Below are positions 52,553 to 63,907 of a DNA stretch of 64,000 nt, one piece after another (the first letter of the stretch is position 1; each line of letters opens with the position of its first letter). Origin of the DNA: Ornithinimicrobium avium (GTDB lineage Bacteria; Actinomycetota; Actinomycetes; Actinomycetales; Dermatophilaceae). Made by a program: the position numbers and the translations under genes. Where the stretch lies: contig NZ_CP031229.1 in the NCBI RefSeq assembly GCF_003351765.1, forward strand, positions 3,844,001 through 3,908,000, written 5' to 3'. A model generated the notes under the pieces. That model was not told the origin of the DNA, ran no database searches, and saw only the letters and a program-made list of their open reading frames with translations.

Positions 52553-54238
52553 ATGAGTCATCCCCACCCCGAGCTGACCGCCCCCGGCCCCCTCCCGGAC
52601 GGGGGCGTTCGTGTGACCGCACTCGGCGGACTGGGCGAGGTCGGTCGGAACATGGCCGTGATCGAGCACCGCGGCAAGCTGCTCATCATCGACTGCGGGG
52701 TGCTCTTCCCCGAGGACCACCACCCCGGCGTCGACCTGATCCTGCCCGACTTCGGGCCGATCGAGGACCGCCTCGACGACGTCGTCGCCGTGGTCCTGAC
52801 CCACGGCCACGAGGACCACATCGGGGCCGTGCCCTACCTGCTGCGGCTCAAGCGCGACATCCCGCTGATCGGCTCGCAGCTGACGCTGGCCCTCGTCGAG
52901 GCCAAGCTCAAGGAGCACAAGATCAGGCCGCTGACGCTCGGTGTCGCCGAGGGTCGACGCGAGGTGCTCGGACCCTTCGACTGCGAGTTCATCGCGGTCA
53001 ACCACTCGATCCCGGACGCGCTCGCGGTCTTCGTGCGGACCTCCGGCGGCACGATCCTGCACACCGGCGACTTCAAGATGGACCAGCTGCCGCTGGACGG
53101 GAGGATCACCGACCTGCGCGCCTTCGCCCGGCTGGGGGAGGAGGGCGTGGACCTGTTCATGACCGACTCCACCAACGCCCACATCCCGGGGTTCACCACG
53201 CCCGAGCGCCAGATCGCCCCGGCGATCGAGCGGGTCTTCCACCAGGCGGGGCGCCGGATCGTCGTGGCCTGCTTCAGCTCGCACGTCCACCGCGTCCAGC
53301 AGGTCCTCGACGCCGCCGAGGCCTCCGGCCGCAAGGTGGCGATGGTCGGGCGCTCGATGATCCGCAACATGGGCATCGCGGCCGACCTGGGCTACCTGCA
53401 CGTGCCCGACGGCATCCTCGTCGACCTCGGCCGGCTCACCCAGCTGCCGGACGACCAGCAGGTGCTCATCTGCACGGGCTCCCAGGGCGAGCCGATGGCG
53501 GCCCTGTCCCGGATGGCCAACGGCGACCACAAGATCGAGGTCGGGCCCGGCGACACCGTGCTCATGGCCTCCTCGCTCATCCCAGGCAACGAGAACGCCG
53601 TCTACCGCGTCATCAACGGCCTCACCCGGCTGGGCGCCACCCTCGTGCACAAGGAGAACGCCCTCGTCCACGTCTCCGGCCACGCCAGCGCCGGCGAGCT
53701 CCTCTACTGCTACAACATCGTCCGTCCCCGCAACGTGCTCCCGGTGCACGGCGAGTGGCGGCACATGGTCGCCAACGCCGACCTGGCCGTGGCCACCGGC
53801 GTGCCGCGCGAGAACGTCGTCGTCGCCGAGGACGGCGTCGTCGTCGACCTCGTCGACGGGAGGGCCAGGGTCGCCGGGGTGGTCGACGTCGGCTACGTCT
53901 ACGTGGACGGCTCCCTGGTCGGCGCCGCGGACGAGACGATGCTCAAGGACCGCCGGATCCTGCGCGACGAGGGTTTCGTCACGATCATCGTGGTGCGCGA
54001 CGCCTCGACCGGGGCCATCGCGGCCGGGCCGGAGATCCAGACCCGGGGCTTCGCCGAGGGCGAGGACGTCTTCGAGCGGGTGCGGCCCACGCTCGTCGCG
54101 GCCCTGGAGGAGGCACGCCAGAACGGCGTCCAGGACAGCCACCAGCTGCAGCAGGTGATCCGGCGCACGGTCGGCAGCTTCGTCGGCAGCAAGCTGCGCC
54201 GCCGCCCGATGATCATCCCGGTCGTCGTCGACGCCTGA
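52553..54238 (+). CDS. rnj: Ribonuclease J
   Basis: This 561-residue metallo-beta-lactamase/beta-CASP ribonuclease has 5' exonuclease and endonuclease roles in RNA turnover and rRNA processing. GGLGEVGRNM opens the fold, followed by the two-metal motif THGHEDHIG (83-91), HTGDFKMD, DSTNAHIPG and the beta-CASP motifs VACFSSHVHRVQQ, CTGSQGEP and VHVSGHAS. Length and C-terminal domain are standard. ATG 52553 follows GAGGGA. In many actinobacteria dapA precedes rnj; here a divergent thyA takes that place. A strong hairpin lies in its leader. Confidence 0.95.
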   Translation: MSHPHPELTAPGPLPDGGVRVTALGGLGEVGRNMAVIEHRGKLLIIDCGVLFPEDHHPGVDLILPDFGPIEDRLDDVVAVVLTHGHEDHIGAVPYLLRLKRDIPLIGSQLTLALVEAKLKEHKIRPLTLGVAEGRREVLGPFDCEFIAVNHSIPDALAVFVRTSGGTILHTGDFKMDQLPLDGRITDLRAFARLGEEGVDLFMTDSTNAHIPGFTTPERQIAPAIERVFHQAGRRIVVACFSSHVHRVQQVLDAAEASGRKVAMVGRSMIRNMGIAADLGYLHVPDGILVDLGRLTQLPDDQQVLICTGSQGEPMAALSRMANGDHKIEVGPGDTVLMASSLIPGNENAVYRVINGLTRLGATLVHKENALVHVSGHASAGELLYCYNIVRPRNVLPVHGEWRHMVANADLAVATGVPRENVVVAEDGVVVDLVDGRARVAGVVDVGYVYVDGSLVGAADETMLKDRRILRDEGFVTIIVVRDASTGAIAAGPEIQTRGFAEGEDVFERVRPTLVAALEEARQNGVQDSHQLQQVIRRTVGSFVGSKLRRRPMIIPVVVDA

Positions 54239-54257
54239 CCCGGGCGTGGGCGTCGGC

Positions 54258-54662
54258 TCAGACGGTGTCCTGCGGGCCCTCCAGGCCTCCCGGCCCAGGG
54301 CCGGGGCCCCCACGCCGGCCGGCGAGGCGACGGGCCTGCTCGGCGACCTGCTCCTCGGTCGGGTCCCTGTCCCAGCGCAGCGAGGCGCCGTGCAGCGCCA
54401 GGCCGATGCCCCAGCCCATCATCGGCCAGATGGGCCAGAAGTAGCCCATGCCGGTGATCAGCCAGATCGCCACGAGGAAGCCCATGATCACCACGTAGGT
54501 GGTCAGGTGGATCCGGAAGGCCTTCTTCTCCTCCAGGTGCTTCAGCGCCTTCGCGCGCAGCTCCGGGTCGGCGGCCGGATCCGCGGAGGGTGCCGGCGCC
54601 CGCCAGGACGGGAGCGGGGGCGGGCCCTCGGGCTCGGCGGCCTCGCCGTTCGGCTGGGTCAT
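54258..54662 (-). CDS. 2TM domain-containing protein
   Basis: This 134-residue protein has a disordered Pro/Ala N-terminus (to about 33), the 2TM domain signature ALKHLEEKKAFRIHLTTYVV, two membrane helices (TYVVIMGFLVAIWLITG, then YFWPIWPMMGWGIGLALHG) and a basic Gly/Pro-rich tail. In the family this domain is found in small proteins or fused to histidine kinases; no kinase part is present here. It lies convergent to rnj (19 bp between stops) and divergent from ftsK (134 bp). Function unknown. Confidence 0.82.
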   Translation of the reverse strand: MTQPNGEAAEPEGPPPLPSWRAPAPSADPAADPELRAKALKHLEEKKAFRIHLTTYVVIMGFLVAIWLITGMGYFWPIWPMMGWGIGLALHGASLRWDRDPTEEQVAEQARRLAGRRGGPGPGPGGLEGPQDTV

Positions 54663-54796
54663 CGGGTCCCCCTGGACGCTCGGGTATGCGGAGTCCTAGC
54701 ATCTCACGGACGCCGCCGCCCCGGGGTGGCACGCGCGCCCGCGGGGGGTCGCGATCAGCGGCTTCCCAGCGTGTGACGCGTGGTGCTGGAGGGAAC

Positions 54797-57682
<2,886 letters not shown>

Positions 57683-57692
57683 ATTCCCTGGT

Positions 57693-58979
57693 ATGTCGTC
57701 CTCCTCCGACCCCTCCTCACCATCCTCCGACCCGTCCTCACCCTCGAACCTGGCCACGACCCTCACGGCCGAGCTCGACGCGCTGCTGCGCCCCGCCGAC
57801 GAGGATCTCCTCGCCCGCTTCCCGGGCGATCTGCGCGGACGACAGCCGGTGCACACCGTCTACGTGCCGGCGGACGCCTTCGACGCCGGCCTGCTGCCCC
57901 GGTGGGGGCAGCAGGCCCGCGCCGCGCTCGACGGGCACGAGCCCCTGCTGGCCGGCCTGCTCGGCCGCCGCGCCGAGGACGTGCTGCCGCTGGTCGGCGC
58001 CAAGCTGGACCGCGAGCCGGTCGAGGACCTGCGCATCGACCTCGAGGACGGCTACGGGCAGCGGCCCGACGACGAGGAGGACGCGCACGTCCGGGCCGCC
58101 GCGACCGGCCTGGCCCGCGCCCAGTGCGAGGGACAGGCACCGCCGTTCACCGGCATCCGGGTCAAGAGCCTGGAGGCACCCACCCGCGCGCGCTGCGTGC
58201 GCAGCCTCACCGGCTTCCTGGCCACCCTGCTCGAGGCAGGAGGGCACCTCGAGGGCTTCGTCGTCACCCTGCCCAAGGTGACCAGCGTGGCCCAGGTGGA
58301 GGCGATGGTGCTCGCCTGCGGGCGCGTCGAGGACGCTCTCGGGCTGCCCGGGGGCCGGCTGCGCTTCGAGATCCAGGTCGAGACGCCCCAGTCGGTGCTG
58401 GGCCCGGACGGCACGGCGCTGGTCGCGCCGATGATCCACGCCGGCCAGGGCCGGGTCAGCGCCCTGCACTACGGCACCTACGACTACTCGGCCTTCTGCG
58501 GCATACCCGCCCCCTTCCAGGCCGCCGACCACCCGGTGGCCGACCACGCCAAGCTGGTCATGCAGGCGGCCGCCGCCGGGACCGGCGTGCGGCTCTCGGA
58601 CGGCTCGACCAACGTGCTGCCGGTCGGCTCGCCGGAGCAGGTGCGCACCGCGTGGGTCGTGCACACCGAGCTGGTGCGCCGCGCGCTGGAGCGCGGCTAC
58701 TACCAGGGCTGGGACCTGCACCCCGCGCAGCTGCCGAGCCGCTTCGGGGCCACCTACGTCTTCTACCGCGAGCACGCGCCCGCCGCCGGGGCACGGCTGC
58801 GGGCCTACCTGGACGGGGTCGGGGGGGCGGTGGCGGACGAGCCGGCCACGGCGCGGGCGCTGTCGGACCTGCTGGTCCGGGGCCTGGACTGCGGGGCGCT
58901 GCTGCCGCAGGAGGTCGACGACCTGGCCGGCGTGCCCGTGGACGAGCTGCTCGCGCTGGCCCGTCCGCGCCGCGGCTGA
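57693..58979 (+). CDS. HpcH/HpaI (CitE-like) aldolase, DUF6986 type
   Basis: This 428-residue protein of the CitE/malyl-CoA-lyase-like TIM-barrel family has LRIDLEDGYGQRPDDEE (metal-binding Asp/Glu), GIRVKSLEAPTR, VTLPKVTSVAQVEAM, RFEIQVETPQSVL and ALHYGTYDYSA. CitE-like enzymes cleave or form C-C bonds beside a carboxylate and metal. The N-terminus has a serine-rich SSDPSSP double repeat encoded by a 21-bp tandem duplication. ATG 57693 lies 10 bp after ftsK. Such genes often neighbour ureide or glyoxylate genes, and uricase follows 59 bp later, so a role near glyoxylate metabolism is likely but unproved. Confidence 0.8.
   Translation: MSSSSDPSSPSSDPSSPSNLATTLTAELDALLRPADEDLLARFPGDLRGRQPVHTVYVPADAFDAGLLPRWGQQARAALDGHEPLLAGLLGRRAEDVLPLVGAKLDREPVEDLRIDLEDGYGQRPDDEEDAHVRAAATGLARAQCEGQAPPFTGIRVKSLEAPTRARCVRSLTGFLATLLEAGGHLEGFVVTLPKVTSVAQVEAMVLACGRVEDALGLPGGRLRFEIQVETPQSVLGPDGTALVAPMIHAGQGRVSALHYGTYDYSAFCGIPAPFQAADHPVADHAKLVMQAAAAGTGVRLSDGSTNVLPVGSPEQVRTAWVVHTELVRRALERGYYQGWDLHPAQLPSRFGATYVFYREHAPAAGARLRAYLDGVGGAVADEPATARALSDLLVRGLDCGALLPQEVDDLAGVPVDELLALARPRRG
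57702..57743. repeat. 21-bp tandem repeat inside the CitE-like gene
   Basis: Two head-to-tail copies (57702-57722 and 57723-57743) differ at two bases and encode the repeated SSDPSSP segment near the N-terminus. Being a multiple of three, the duplication keeps the frame. Confidence 0.75.
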
Positions 58980-59002
58980 CCCCGCCGGGGGCCGGCGCGC
59001 AC

Positions 59003-59008
59003 TATCGT
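59003..59008 (+). promoter_or_regulatory. Candidate -10 box (TATCGT) for the uricase operon
   Basis: TATCGT lies 15 bp before an AAGGAGG ribosome-binding site of the uricase gene. It is one of the few AT-rich hexamers in the gap and no clear -35 accompanies it. It suggests that uricase has a promoter separate from the CitE-like gene. Confidence 0.35.
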
Positions 59009-59038
59009 GTCGGGACGCGACCGAAGGAGGCCGACGTC

Positions 59039-59947
59039 ATGGGCATCGTGCTCGGCAGCAACCAGTACGGCAAGGCGGAGAACCGCATCGTGCGGATCGT
59101 GCGGGACACGCAGCGGCACGAGATCCGCGACCTCAACGTCTCCACGGCGCTGCGCGGCGACTTCTCCCGCGCGCACACGCAGGGCGACCAGGCCGACGTG
59201 CTGCCCACCGACTCCCAGAAGAACACCGCGTTCGCCCTCGCCAAGGAGGTCGGGATCTCCTCCCCCGAGGAGTATGCCGTCGCGCTCGCCCGCCACCTCG
59301 TGGACGCCGTGCCCGCCGCGAGCGGCGCGCAGGTGCAGGTGCAGGAGTACGCGTGGGACCGCATACCCGTCGACGGCGCGGGGCACGACCACAGCTTCGT
59401 GCGGCGCGGGACCGAGACGCGGACCACGGTGGTCACGGTCGACGGCCGTGGGGAGGGTCAGCGGTGCTGGGTGCTCTCCGGGCTGACCGACCTCGTCGTG
59501 CTCAAGTCGACCGGCTCGGAGTTCCGCGGCTTCCTCAAGGACCGCTACACGACGCTGGCGGAGACCGACGACCGCGTGATGGCGACCGCGCTGACCGCGC
59601 GGTGGCGGTGGTCGGACACCGAGGGAGTCGACCTCGACGAGGCCTACGCCGCGGTGCGCTCCGTGCTGCTGTCGACCTTCGCCACGACCTACAGCCGGGC
59701 GCTGCAGGAGACGCTCTTCGCGATGGGCAGCGCGGTGCTCGAGGCGCACCCGCAGATCGCCGAGATCCGCTTCTCCGCGCCGAACAAGCACCACTTCGAC
59801 TACGACCTGGGGCGGTTCGGGGTCGAGAACGACGGCGAGGTCTTCCACGCCGCCGACCGGCCCTACGGCCTCATCGAGGCGACGGTGACCCGCGACGACG
59901 CCGACGAGCCCGGCCAGGCGTGGACCGCCGTGCCGGGGTTCGTCTGA
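59039..59947 (+). CDS. pucL: Urate oxidase (uricase, cofactor-free)
   Basis: This 302-residue enzyme oxidises urate to 5-hydroxyisourate. Two tunnelling-fold repeats are visible. Landmarks are NQYGKAENRIVRI at the N-terminus with the catalytic Lys, DSQKNTAFALAKE with the catalytic Thr, LKSTGSEFRGF, and SAPNKHHFDYDLGRFG with the Asn/His that position O2. ATG 59039 follows AAGGAGG (59024-59030). It heads the uricase-uraD-uraH run; uraD starts 12 bp after the stop. Length matches bacterial uricases. Confidence 0.95.
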   Translation: MGIVLGSNQYGKAENRIVRIVRDTQRHEIRDLNVSTALRGDFSRAHTQGDQADVLPTDSQKNTAFALAKEVGISSPEEYAVALARHLVDAVPAASGAQVQVQEYAWDRIPVDGAGHDHSFVRRGTETRTTVVTVDGRGEGQRCWVLSGLTDLVVLKSTGSEFRGFLKDRYTTLAETDDRVMATALTARWRWSDTEGVDLDEAYAAVRSVLLSTFATTYSRALQETLFAMGSAVLEAHPQIAEIRFSAPNKHHFDYDLGRFGVENDGEVFHAADRPYGLIEATVTRDDADEPGQAWTAVPGFV

Positions 59948-59959
59948 GGAGCTGCCGCG

Positions 59960-60448
59960 ATGACCGCACCCACGCTGGACACCCTCCCCGACGCGCAGGC
60001 CCGCGAGCTGCTGCGCGGGTGCCTCGCCGTCGACCGCTGGGTCGAGGAGGTGCTCGCCGGGCGTCCCTACGGCGACCGCGACGCCCTGCTCGCGACCGCA
60101 GACCTGGCGGCCCGCGACCTCACGCCGCCGGAGGTGGACGCCGCGCTGGCGGGCCACCCGAGGATCGGCGAGCGGGCGGGCGCCGGCCACAACGCCGAGG
60201 CCTCCGCGCGCGAGCAGGCCGGCGTCGAGCCCGCGGAGGGCGACACGGCGGCCCGTCTGGCCGCCGGCAACGCGGCCTACGAGCGCCGCTTCGGCCGCGT
60301 CTTCCTGATCTGCGCGGCCGGGCGGTCGGCGCCGCAGATCCTCGCCGAGCTGGACCGGCGGCTCGGCAACGACGACGACGTCGAGCGGGCCGAGGTGCTC
60401 GACAACCTGCGCCAGATCGCGCTGCTGCGGCTCGAGGAGGCGGTCTGA
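59960..60448 (+). CDS. uraD: OHCU decarboxylase
   Basis: This 162-residue all-helical enzyme decarboxylates 2-oxo-4-hydroxy-4-carboxy-5-ureidoimidazoline to S-allantoin, the last step of the urate path. The signature HPRIGE (66-71) and the following SAREQAGV stretch with the active-site Glu are present, as is the C-terminal RRLGNDDDVERAEVLDNLRQIALLRLE helix region. ATG 59960 follows a TGAGGAG sequence at eight bases. uraH starts 3 bp after its stop. The two act on consecutive unstable intermediates, so the tight spacing makes sense. Confidence 0.94.
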   Translation: MTAPTLDTLPDAQARELLRGCLAVDRWVEEVLAGRPYGDRDALLATADLAARDLTPPEVDAALAGHPRIGERAGAGHNAEASAREQAGVEPAEGDTAARLAAGNAAYERRFGRVFLICAAGRSAPQILAELDRRLGNDDDVERAEVLDNLRQIALLRLEEAV

Positions 60449-60451
60449 GAA

Positions 60452-60772
60452 ATGGCCACCCTGTCCACGCACGTCCTCGACACGGCGCTCGGCCGGCCGG
60501 CGCAGGGCGTCCGCGTCACCCTCCGCACCGCCGACGGAGAGCTTCTCGGCGAGGGGGCGACCGACACCGACGGGCGGGTCAGCCCGCTCGGGCCCGAGCT
60601 GGCGCCGGGAGACCACGTGCTGACGTTCGCCACGGGCGACTACCACGCGGCCACACGTCAGGAGGGCTTCTACCCGAGCGTCACGGTGACCTTCACCGTA
60701 GGCGACGCCGCGCACTACCACGTGCCGTTGCTGCTCAACCCGTTCGGCTACTCGACCTACCGGGGCAGCTGA
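60452..60772 (+). CDS. uraH: 5-hydroxyisourate hydrolase (transthyretin-like)
   Basis: This 106-residue transthyretin-fold homotetrameric enzyme hydrolyses 5-hydroxyisourate from uricase. The family signature LSTHVLDTALGRPA sits at the N-terminus with the catalytic His, a central Arg lies in RVTL, and the C-terminal signature YSTYRGS ends the protein. Length is typical. The ribosome-binding site GGAGG overlaps the uraD coding end about 11 bp upstream. The broken HTH gene begins immediately after the stop. Confidence 0.95.
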   Translation: MATLSTHVLDTALGRPAQGVRVTLRTADGELLGEGATDTDGRVSPLGPELAPGDHVLTFATGDYHAATRQEGFYPSVTVTFTVGDAAHYHVPLLLNPFGYSTYRGS

Positions 60773-60773
60773 C

Positions 60774-61356
60774 CGGCTCCTCGCGTACCTCGCCGACCGC
60801 TATGCCCAGGTGCTGGAAGCCGTCGAGGCCTCCGGGGGCTGGGTCACGAGCGTCCGAGCGAGCTCGCCGCTCCCTGACGCTCCAGAAGGTGGCGGATCCA
60901 CAGCCGAAGGACCCGCGGGTCACGACGCAGCTCGTCGACGTCCCTGCCGGGACACCGGTGCGAGAGTGGCCCTACGAGGCGATCGTCACCGTCCTCGAAC
61001 GCGGGCTCGTCTCCGACTGGGCCCTGCTGACCAGGGAGATCCGCCGTGACCCGTGGGGACCGGTGGCCCGCCGGGTCGGTGACTACCTGACGCACGACCG
61101 GCCGCGGGGGCTCGCCCCGCTCCTGGAGCGCGCGGTGGCGTCCGCGCGCGAGGAGGCTGCCCGTTCGGAGCGCGCGGAGGTGGCCCCCGAGGTCGAGCTC
61201 GTCGACCGCTCCGGGCTCACCTCGTCCGCCTTCGCCGAGCGGATCGGCACGTCAGCCTCCCGGCTCTCGACCTACCGCAGCGGCATCGTGACGCCCTCGG
61301 CCGCGATGCTCGTCCGCATGCGCCGACCCGTCGGGGATCACCGGACGTCCTCGTGA
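60774..61356 (+). pseudogene. Frameshifted HTH (XRE-like) regulator remnant
   Basis: Two frames together resemble one regulator. The first frame (from 60774) reads RLLAYLADRYAQVLEAVEAS and then GGWVTSVRASSPL, with no obvious start codon of its own. From about 60880 the sense moves to another frame: LTLQKVADPQPKDPRVT, then VREWPYEAIVTVLERGLVSDW, an Arg/Glu helical region and a helix-turn-helix-like stretch, SGLTSSAFAERIGTSASRLS. The join falls in a C/T-rich stretch at about 60878-60884. The second frame has plausible internal starts, such as GTG near 60889, so a shortened protein could still be made. Lying directly after uraH, it may once have been the local regulator. Confidence 0.5.
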
Positions 61357-61445
61357 CCGCGCACTCCCGCCGTCCGCCTGTCGCGGCTGCCGGGCCCCGA
61401 GCCCGCCTTCCGACGACCGGCTGTCGCGGCTGGGATGATGCGTGG

Positions 61446-62486
61446 GTGCGTGCCGTTGTCGTCGAAGCTGCCCGAGCCCTCCCTATGGTCCGGGAGGTGC
61501 CCGCGCCGTCGGCACCCGCTGCAGGGGTGGTGGTCCGGGTGATGGCGACCGGCCTGTGCCGCAGCGACTGGCACGCCTGGGCCGGCCACGACGACGACGT
61601 GTCCTTCCCGCACGTCCCCGGCCACGAGCTGGCCGGCGTGGTGTCCGAGGTCGGGGCCGGCGTGCAGCGGTGGAAGGTCGGGGACCGGGTGACCGTCCCG
61701 TTCGTGTGCGGGTGCGGCGAGTGCGAGTGGTGCCTGGCCGGAGCGGCACAGGTGTGCCCGCACCAGGAGCAGCCCGGGTTCACCCACTGGGGCTCGTTCG
61801 CGGAGCAGGTGGCGCTGCACGCCGCCGACACCAACCTGGTCGCGGTCCCCGCCTCGGTCGATTTCGCCACGGCGGCCAGCCTGGGCTGCCGGTTCGCCAC
61901 CGCCTACCGCGCCCTCGTCGCCCGGGCGCGCCTGGCTGAGGACGAGTGGGTGACGGTCGTCGGCGCCGGCGGGGTCGGGCTGAGCGCGGTCATGGTCGCC
62001 CGTGCCCTCGGGGCGAGGGTGGTGGCCGTGGACCGTCACGCGGCGGCCCTGGCGGTGGCGTCGTCCCTCGGCGCCGAGCACACCCTCCTCGCCGACGGCC
62101 GCGACGTCCCTGCCGCGGTCGTGGAGCTCACCGGAGGGGGCACCCACGTGGCGGTCGACGCGGTGGGCAGCGAGCAGACCTGCGCGGACGCCATACACAG
62201 CCTGCGCAGGCGGGGCCGGCACGTTCAGGTAGGACTGCTTCCGCCCGTCGACGGCCTGCCGCGGGTGCCGATGGCGCGGGTCATCGGCTGGGAGCTGGAC
62301 GTGCTCGGCAGCCACGGCATGGCCGCGGTCGACTACCCGGGCATGATGGAGCTCATCGAGCAGGGCAGGCTGCAGCCGCAGCGGCTGGTGGAGCGCACCG
62401 TCGGGCTGGACGAGGCCGCCGGGATGCTGCCGACGTTCGACCGTGCGACCGTGGCGGGCATGACGATGATCGACCCCCGCGCATGA
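61446..62486 (+). CDS. Zinc-dependent alcohol dehydrogenase
   Basis: This 346-residue medium-chain dehydrogenase has both zinc sites. The catalytic site is in GLCRSDW and GHELAG, and the structural site is in CGCGECEWCLAGAAQVC with four Cys. The Rossmann motif is VVGAGGVGLSAVMVARALGA. GTG 61446 is chosen because the protein then starts VRAVVVEAARA, the usual N-terminal strand; upstream codons look non-coding and no strong ribosome-binding site is visible. The stop overlaps the allantoinase start (ATGA). An alcohol dehydrogenase coupled to allantoinase is unusual, and no ureide-pathway step obviously needs it. Confidence 0.87.
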   Translation: MRAVVVEAARALPMVREVPAPSAPAAGVVVRVMATGLCRSDWHAWAGHDDDVSFPHVPGHELAGVVSEVGAGVQRWKVGDRVTVPFVCGCGECEWCLAGAAQVCPHQEQPGFTHWGSFAEQVALHAADTNLVAVPASVDFATAASLGCRFATAYRALVARARLAEDEWVTVVGAGGVGLSAVMVARALGARVVAVDRHAAALAVASSLGAEHTLLADGRDVPAAVVELTGGGTHVAVDAVGSEQTCADAIHSLRRRGRHVQVGLLPPVDGLPRVPMARVIGWELDVLGSHGMAAVDYPGMMELIEQGRLQPQRLVERTVGLDEAAGMLPTFDRATVAGMTMIDPRA

Positions 62487-63907
62487 GCCGCGGTCCGGGG
62501 CAGGACGGCGCCCCCCTCGACCTGGTGGTCCGCGCACGCCGGGCCGTCGTGGACGGTGCCGAGCGGCCCGCGGTCGTCGGCGTGCGCGAGGGAAGGATCG
62601 TGTGGGTCCAGGAGTGGGACCCGCAGGACCCCGCCACCGGCGCGGGGGTCGACAGTCTCGCGACCCAGGTCGTGGAGCTCGCCGACGACGAGGTGCTGCT
62701 GCCCGGTCTGGTCGACACCCACGTCCACGTCAACGAGCCCGGCCGCACCGAGTGGGAGGGCTTCGCCACGGCCACCCGCGCGGCCGCCGCCGGCGGGGTG
62801 ACGACGATCGTCGACATGCCTCTCAACAGCATCCCCTCGACCGTCACGGTCGCCGCGCTGCGGGAGAAGCAGGACGTCGCCCGGGACCAGGTGCACGTGG
62901 ACGTGGGCTTTTGGGGCGGGGCCGTCCCCGACCACCTCGGCGACCTCGAGACGCTGCACGAGGCGGGCGTCCTCGGCTTCAAGTGCTTCCTCGCCGACTC
63001 CGGCGTCGAGGAGTTCCCGCACCTCGACGCCGGCCAGTTCGCCAGCGCGATGGAGGAGACGGCCAGGCTGGGTGCGCTGATGATCGTGCACGCCGAGGAC
63101 GCCGACGACCTCGACGCGCACGCCCCCGTCGTCGGACCAGAGCCGACGCCCGCGGCGCCGGTGACCCCGCTGTCCTACGACGCGTTCCTCGCCTCGCGGC
63201 CGATCTCCGCCGAGACCGTCGCCGTGCAGCGCGTGGTCGAGCAGACGCGGCGCACCGGGGGTCGCGCGCACGTCCTGCACCTGTCCGCCGCGGGCGCCGT
63301 CCCGCTCCTGCGGGCCGCCCGCGAGGAGGGCCTGGACCTCACGGCCGAGACCTGCCCCCACTACCTGACGCTCGCCGCTGAGGAGGTCCCCTCCGGCGCG
63401 ACGCAGTTCAAGTGCTGCCCGCCGATCCGCGACCGCGCCAACCAGGACCGGCTATGGGAGGCGCTCGCCGCCGGTGACGTGGACATGGTCGTCTCCGACC
63501 ACTCGCCCTCTACCGCCGATCTCAAGCACCTGGATACCGGCGACTTCGGCACCGCCTGGGGCGGCATCTCCTCCCTGCAGCTGGGCCTGCCGGTCGTCTG
63601 GACGCAGGCGCGTCGCCGCGGCATACCGCTGAGCGACGCGGTGCGGTGGATGGCGACCGCGCCCGCCGACCGGGTCGGGCTGACCACCAAGGGCCGGATC
63701 GAGGCGGGCGCCGACGCCGACCTCGTCGCCTTCGCCCCCGAGCAGGAGTGGGACGTCGACGTCTCGGCGCTGCTCCACAGGAACCCCGTGTGCGCCTACG
63801 ACGGCCACCGCCTGAGCGGCGAGGTTCGCCGGACCTGGCTGCGCGGCATACCCGTGACCGACGACGCACCGCCCCACGGGCGGCTGCTGCAGAGAGGACA
63901 GGCATGA
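62483..63907 (+). CDS. allB: Allantoinase
   Basis: This 474-residue amidohydrolase opens the hydantoin ring of allantoin to allantoate. Binuclear metal motifs are DTHVHVNEPGRT (79-90), the carboxylated Lys167 in GFKCFLADSG, HAEDADD, HVLHLSAAGAV and the catalytic Asp in VVSDHSPS. The AllB-type CPHYLTLAAEE stretch distinguishes it from dihydropyrimidinases. Start ATG 62483 overlaps the dehydrogenase stop, and its stop overlaps the allE start. Length matches AllB. With uricase, uraD and uraH upstream it takes urate to allantoate. Confidence 0.95.
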   Translation: MSRGPGQDGAPLDLVVRARRAVVDGAERPAVVGVREGRIVWVQEWDPQDPATGAGVDSLATQVVELADDEVLLPGLVDTHVHVNEPGRTEWEGFATATRAAAAGGVTTIVDMPLNSIPSTVTVAALREKQDVARDQVHVDVGFWGGAVPDHLGDLETLHEAGVLGFKCFLADSGVEEFPHLDAGQFASAMEETARLGALMIVHAEDADDLDAHAPVVGPEPTPAAPVTPLSYDAFLASRPISAETVAVQRVVEQTRRTGGRAHVLHLSAAGAVPLLRAAREEGLDLTAETCPHYLTLAAEEVPSGATQFKCCPPIRDRANQDRLWEALAAGDVDMVVSDHSPSTADLKHLDTGDFGTAWGGISSLQLGLPVVWTQARRRGIPLSDAVRWMATAPADRVGLTTKGRIEAGADADLVAFAPEQEWDVDVSALLHRNPVCAYDGHRLSGEVRRTWLRGIPVTDDAPPHGRLLQRGQA

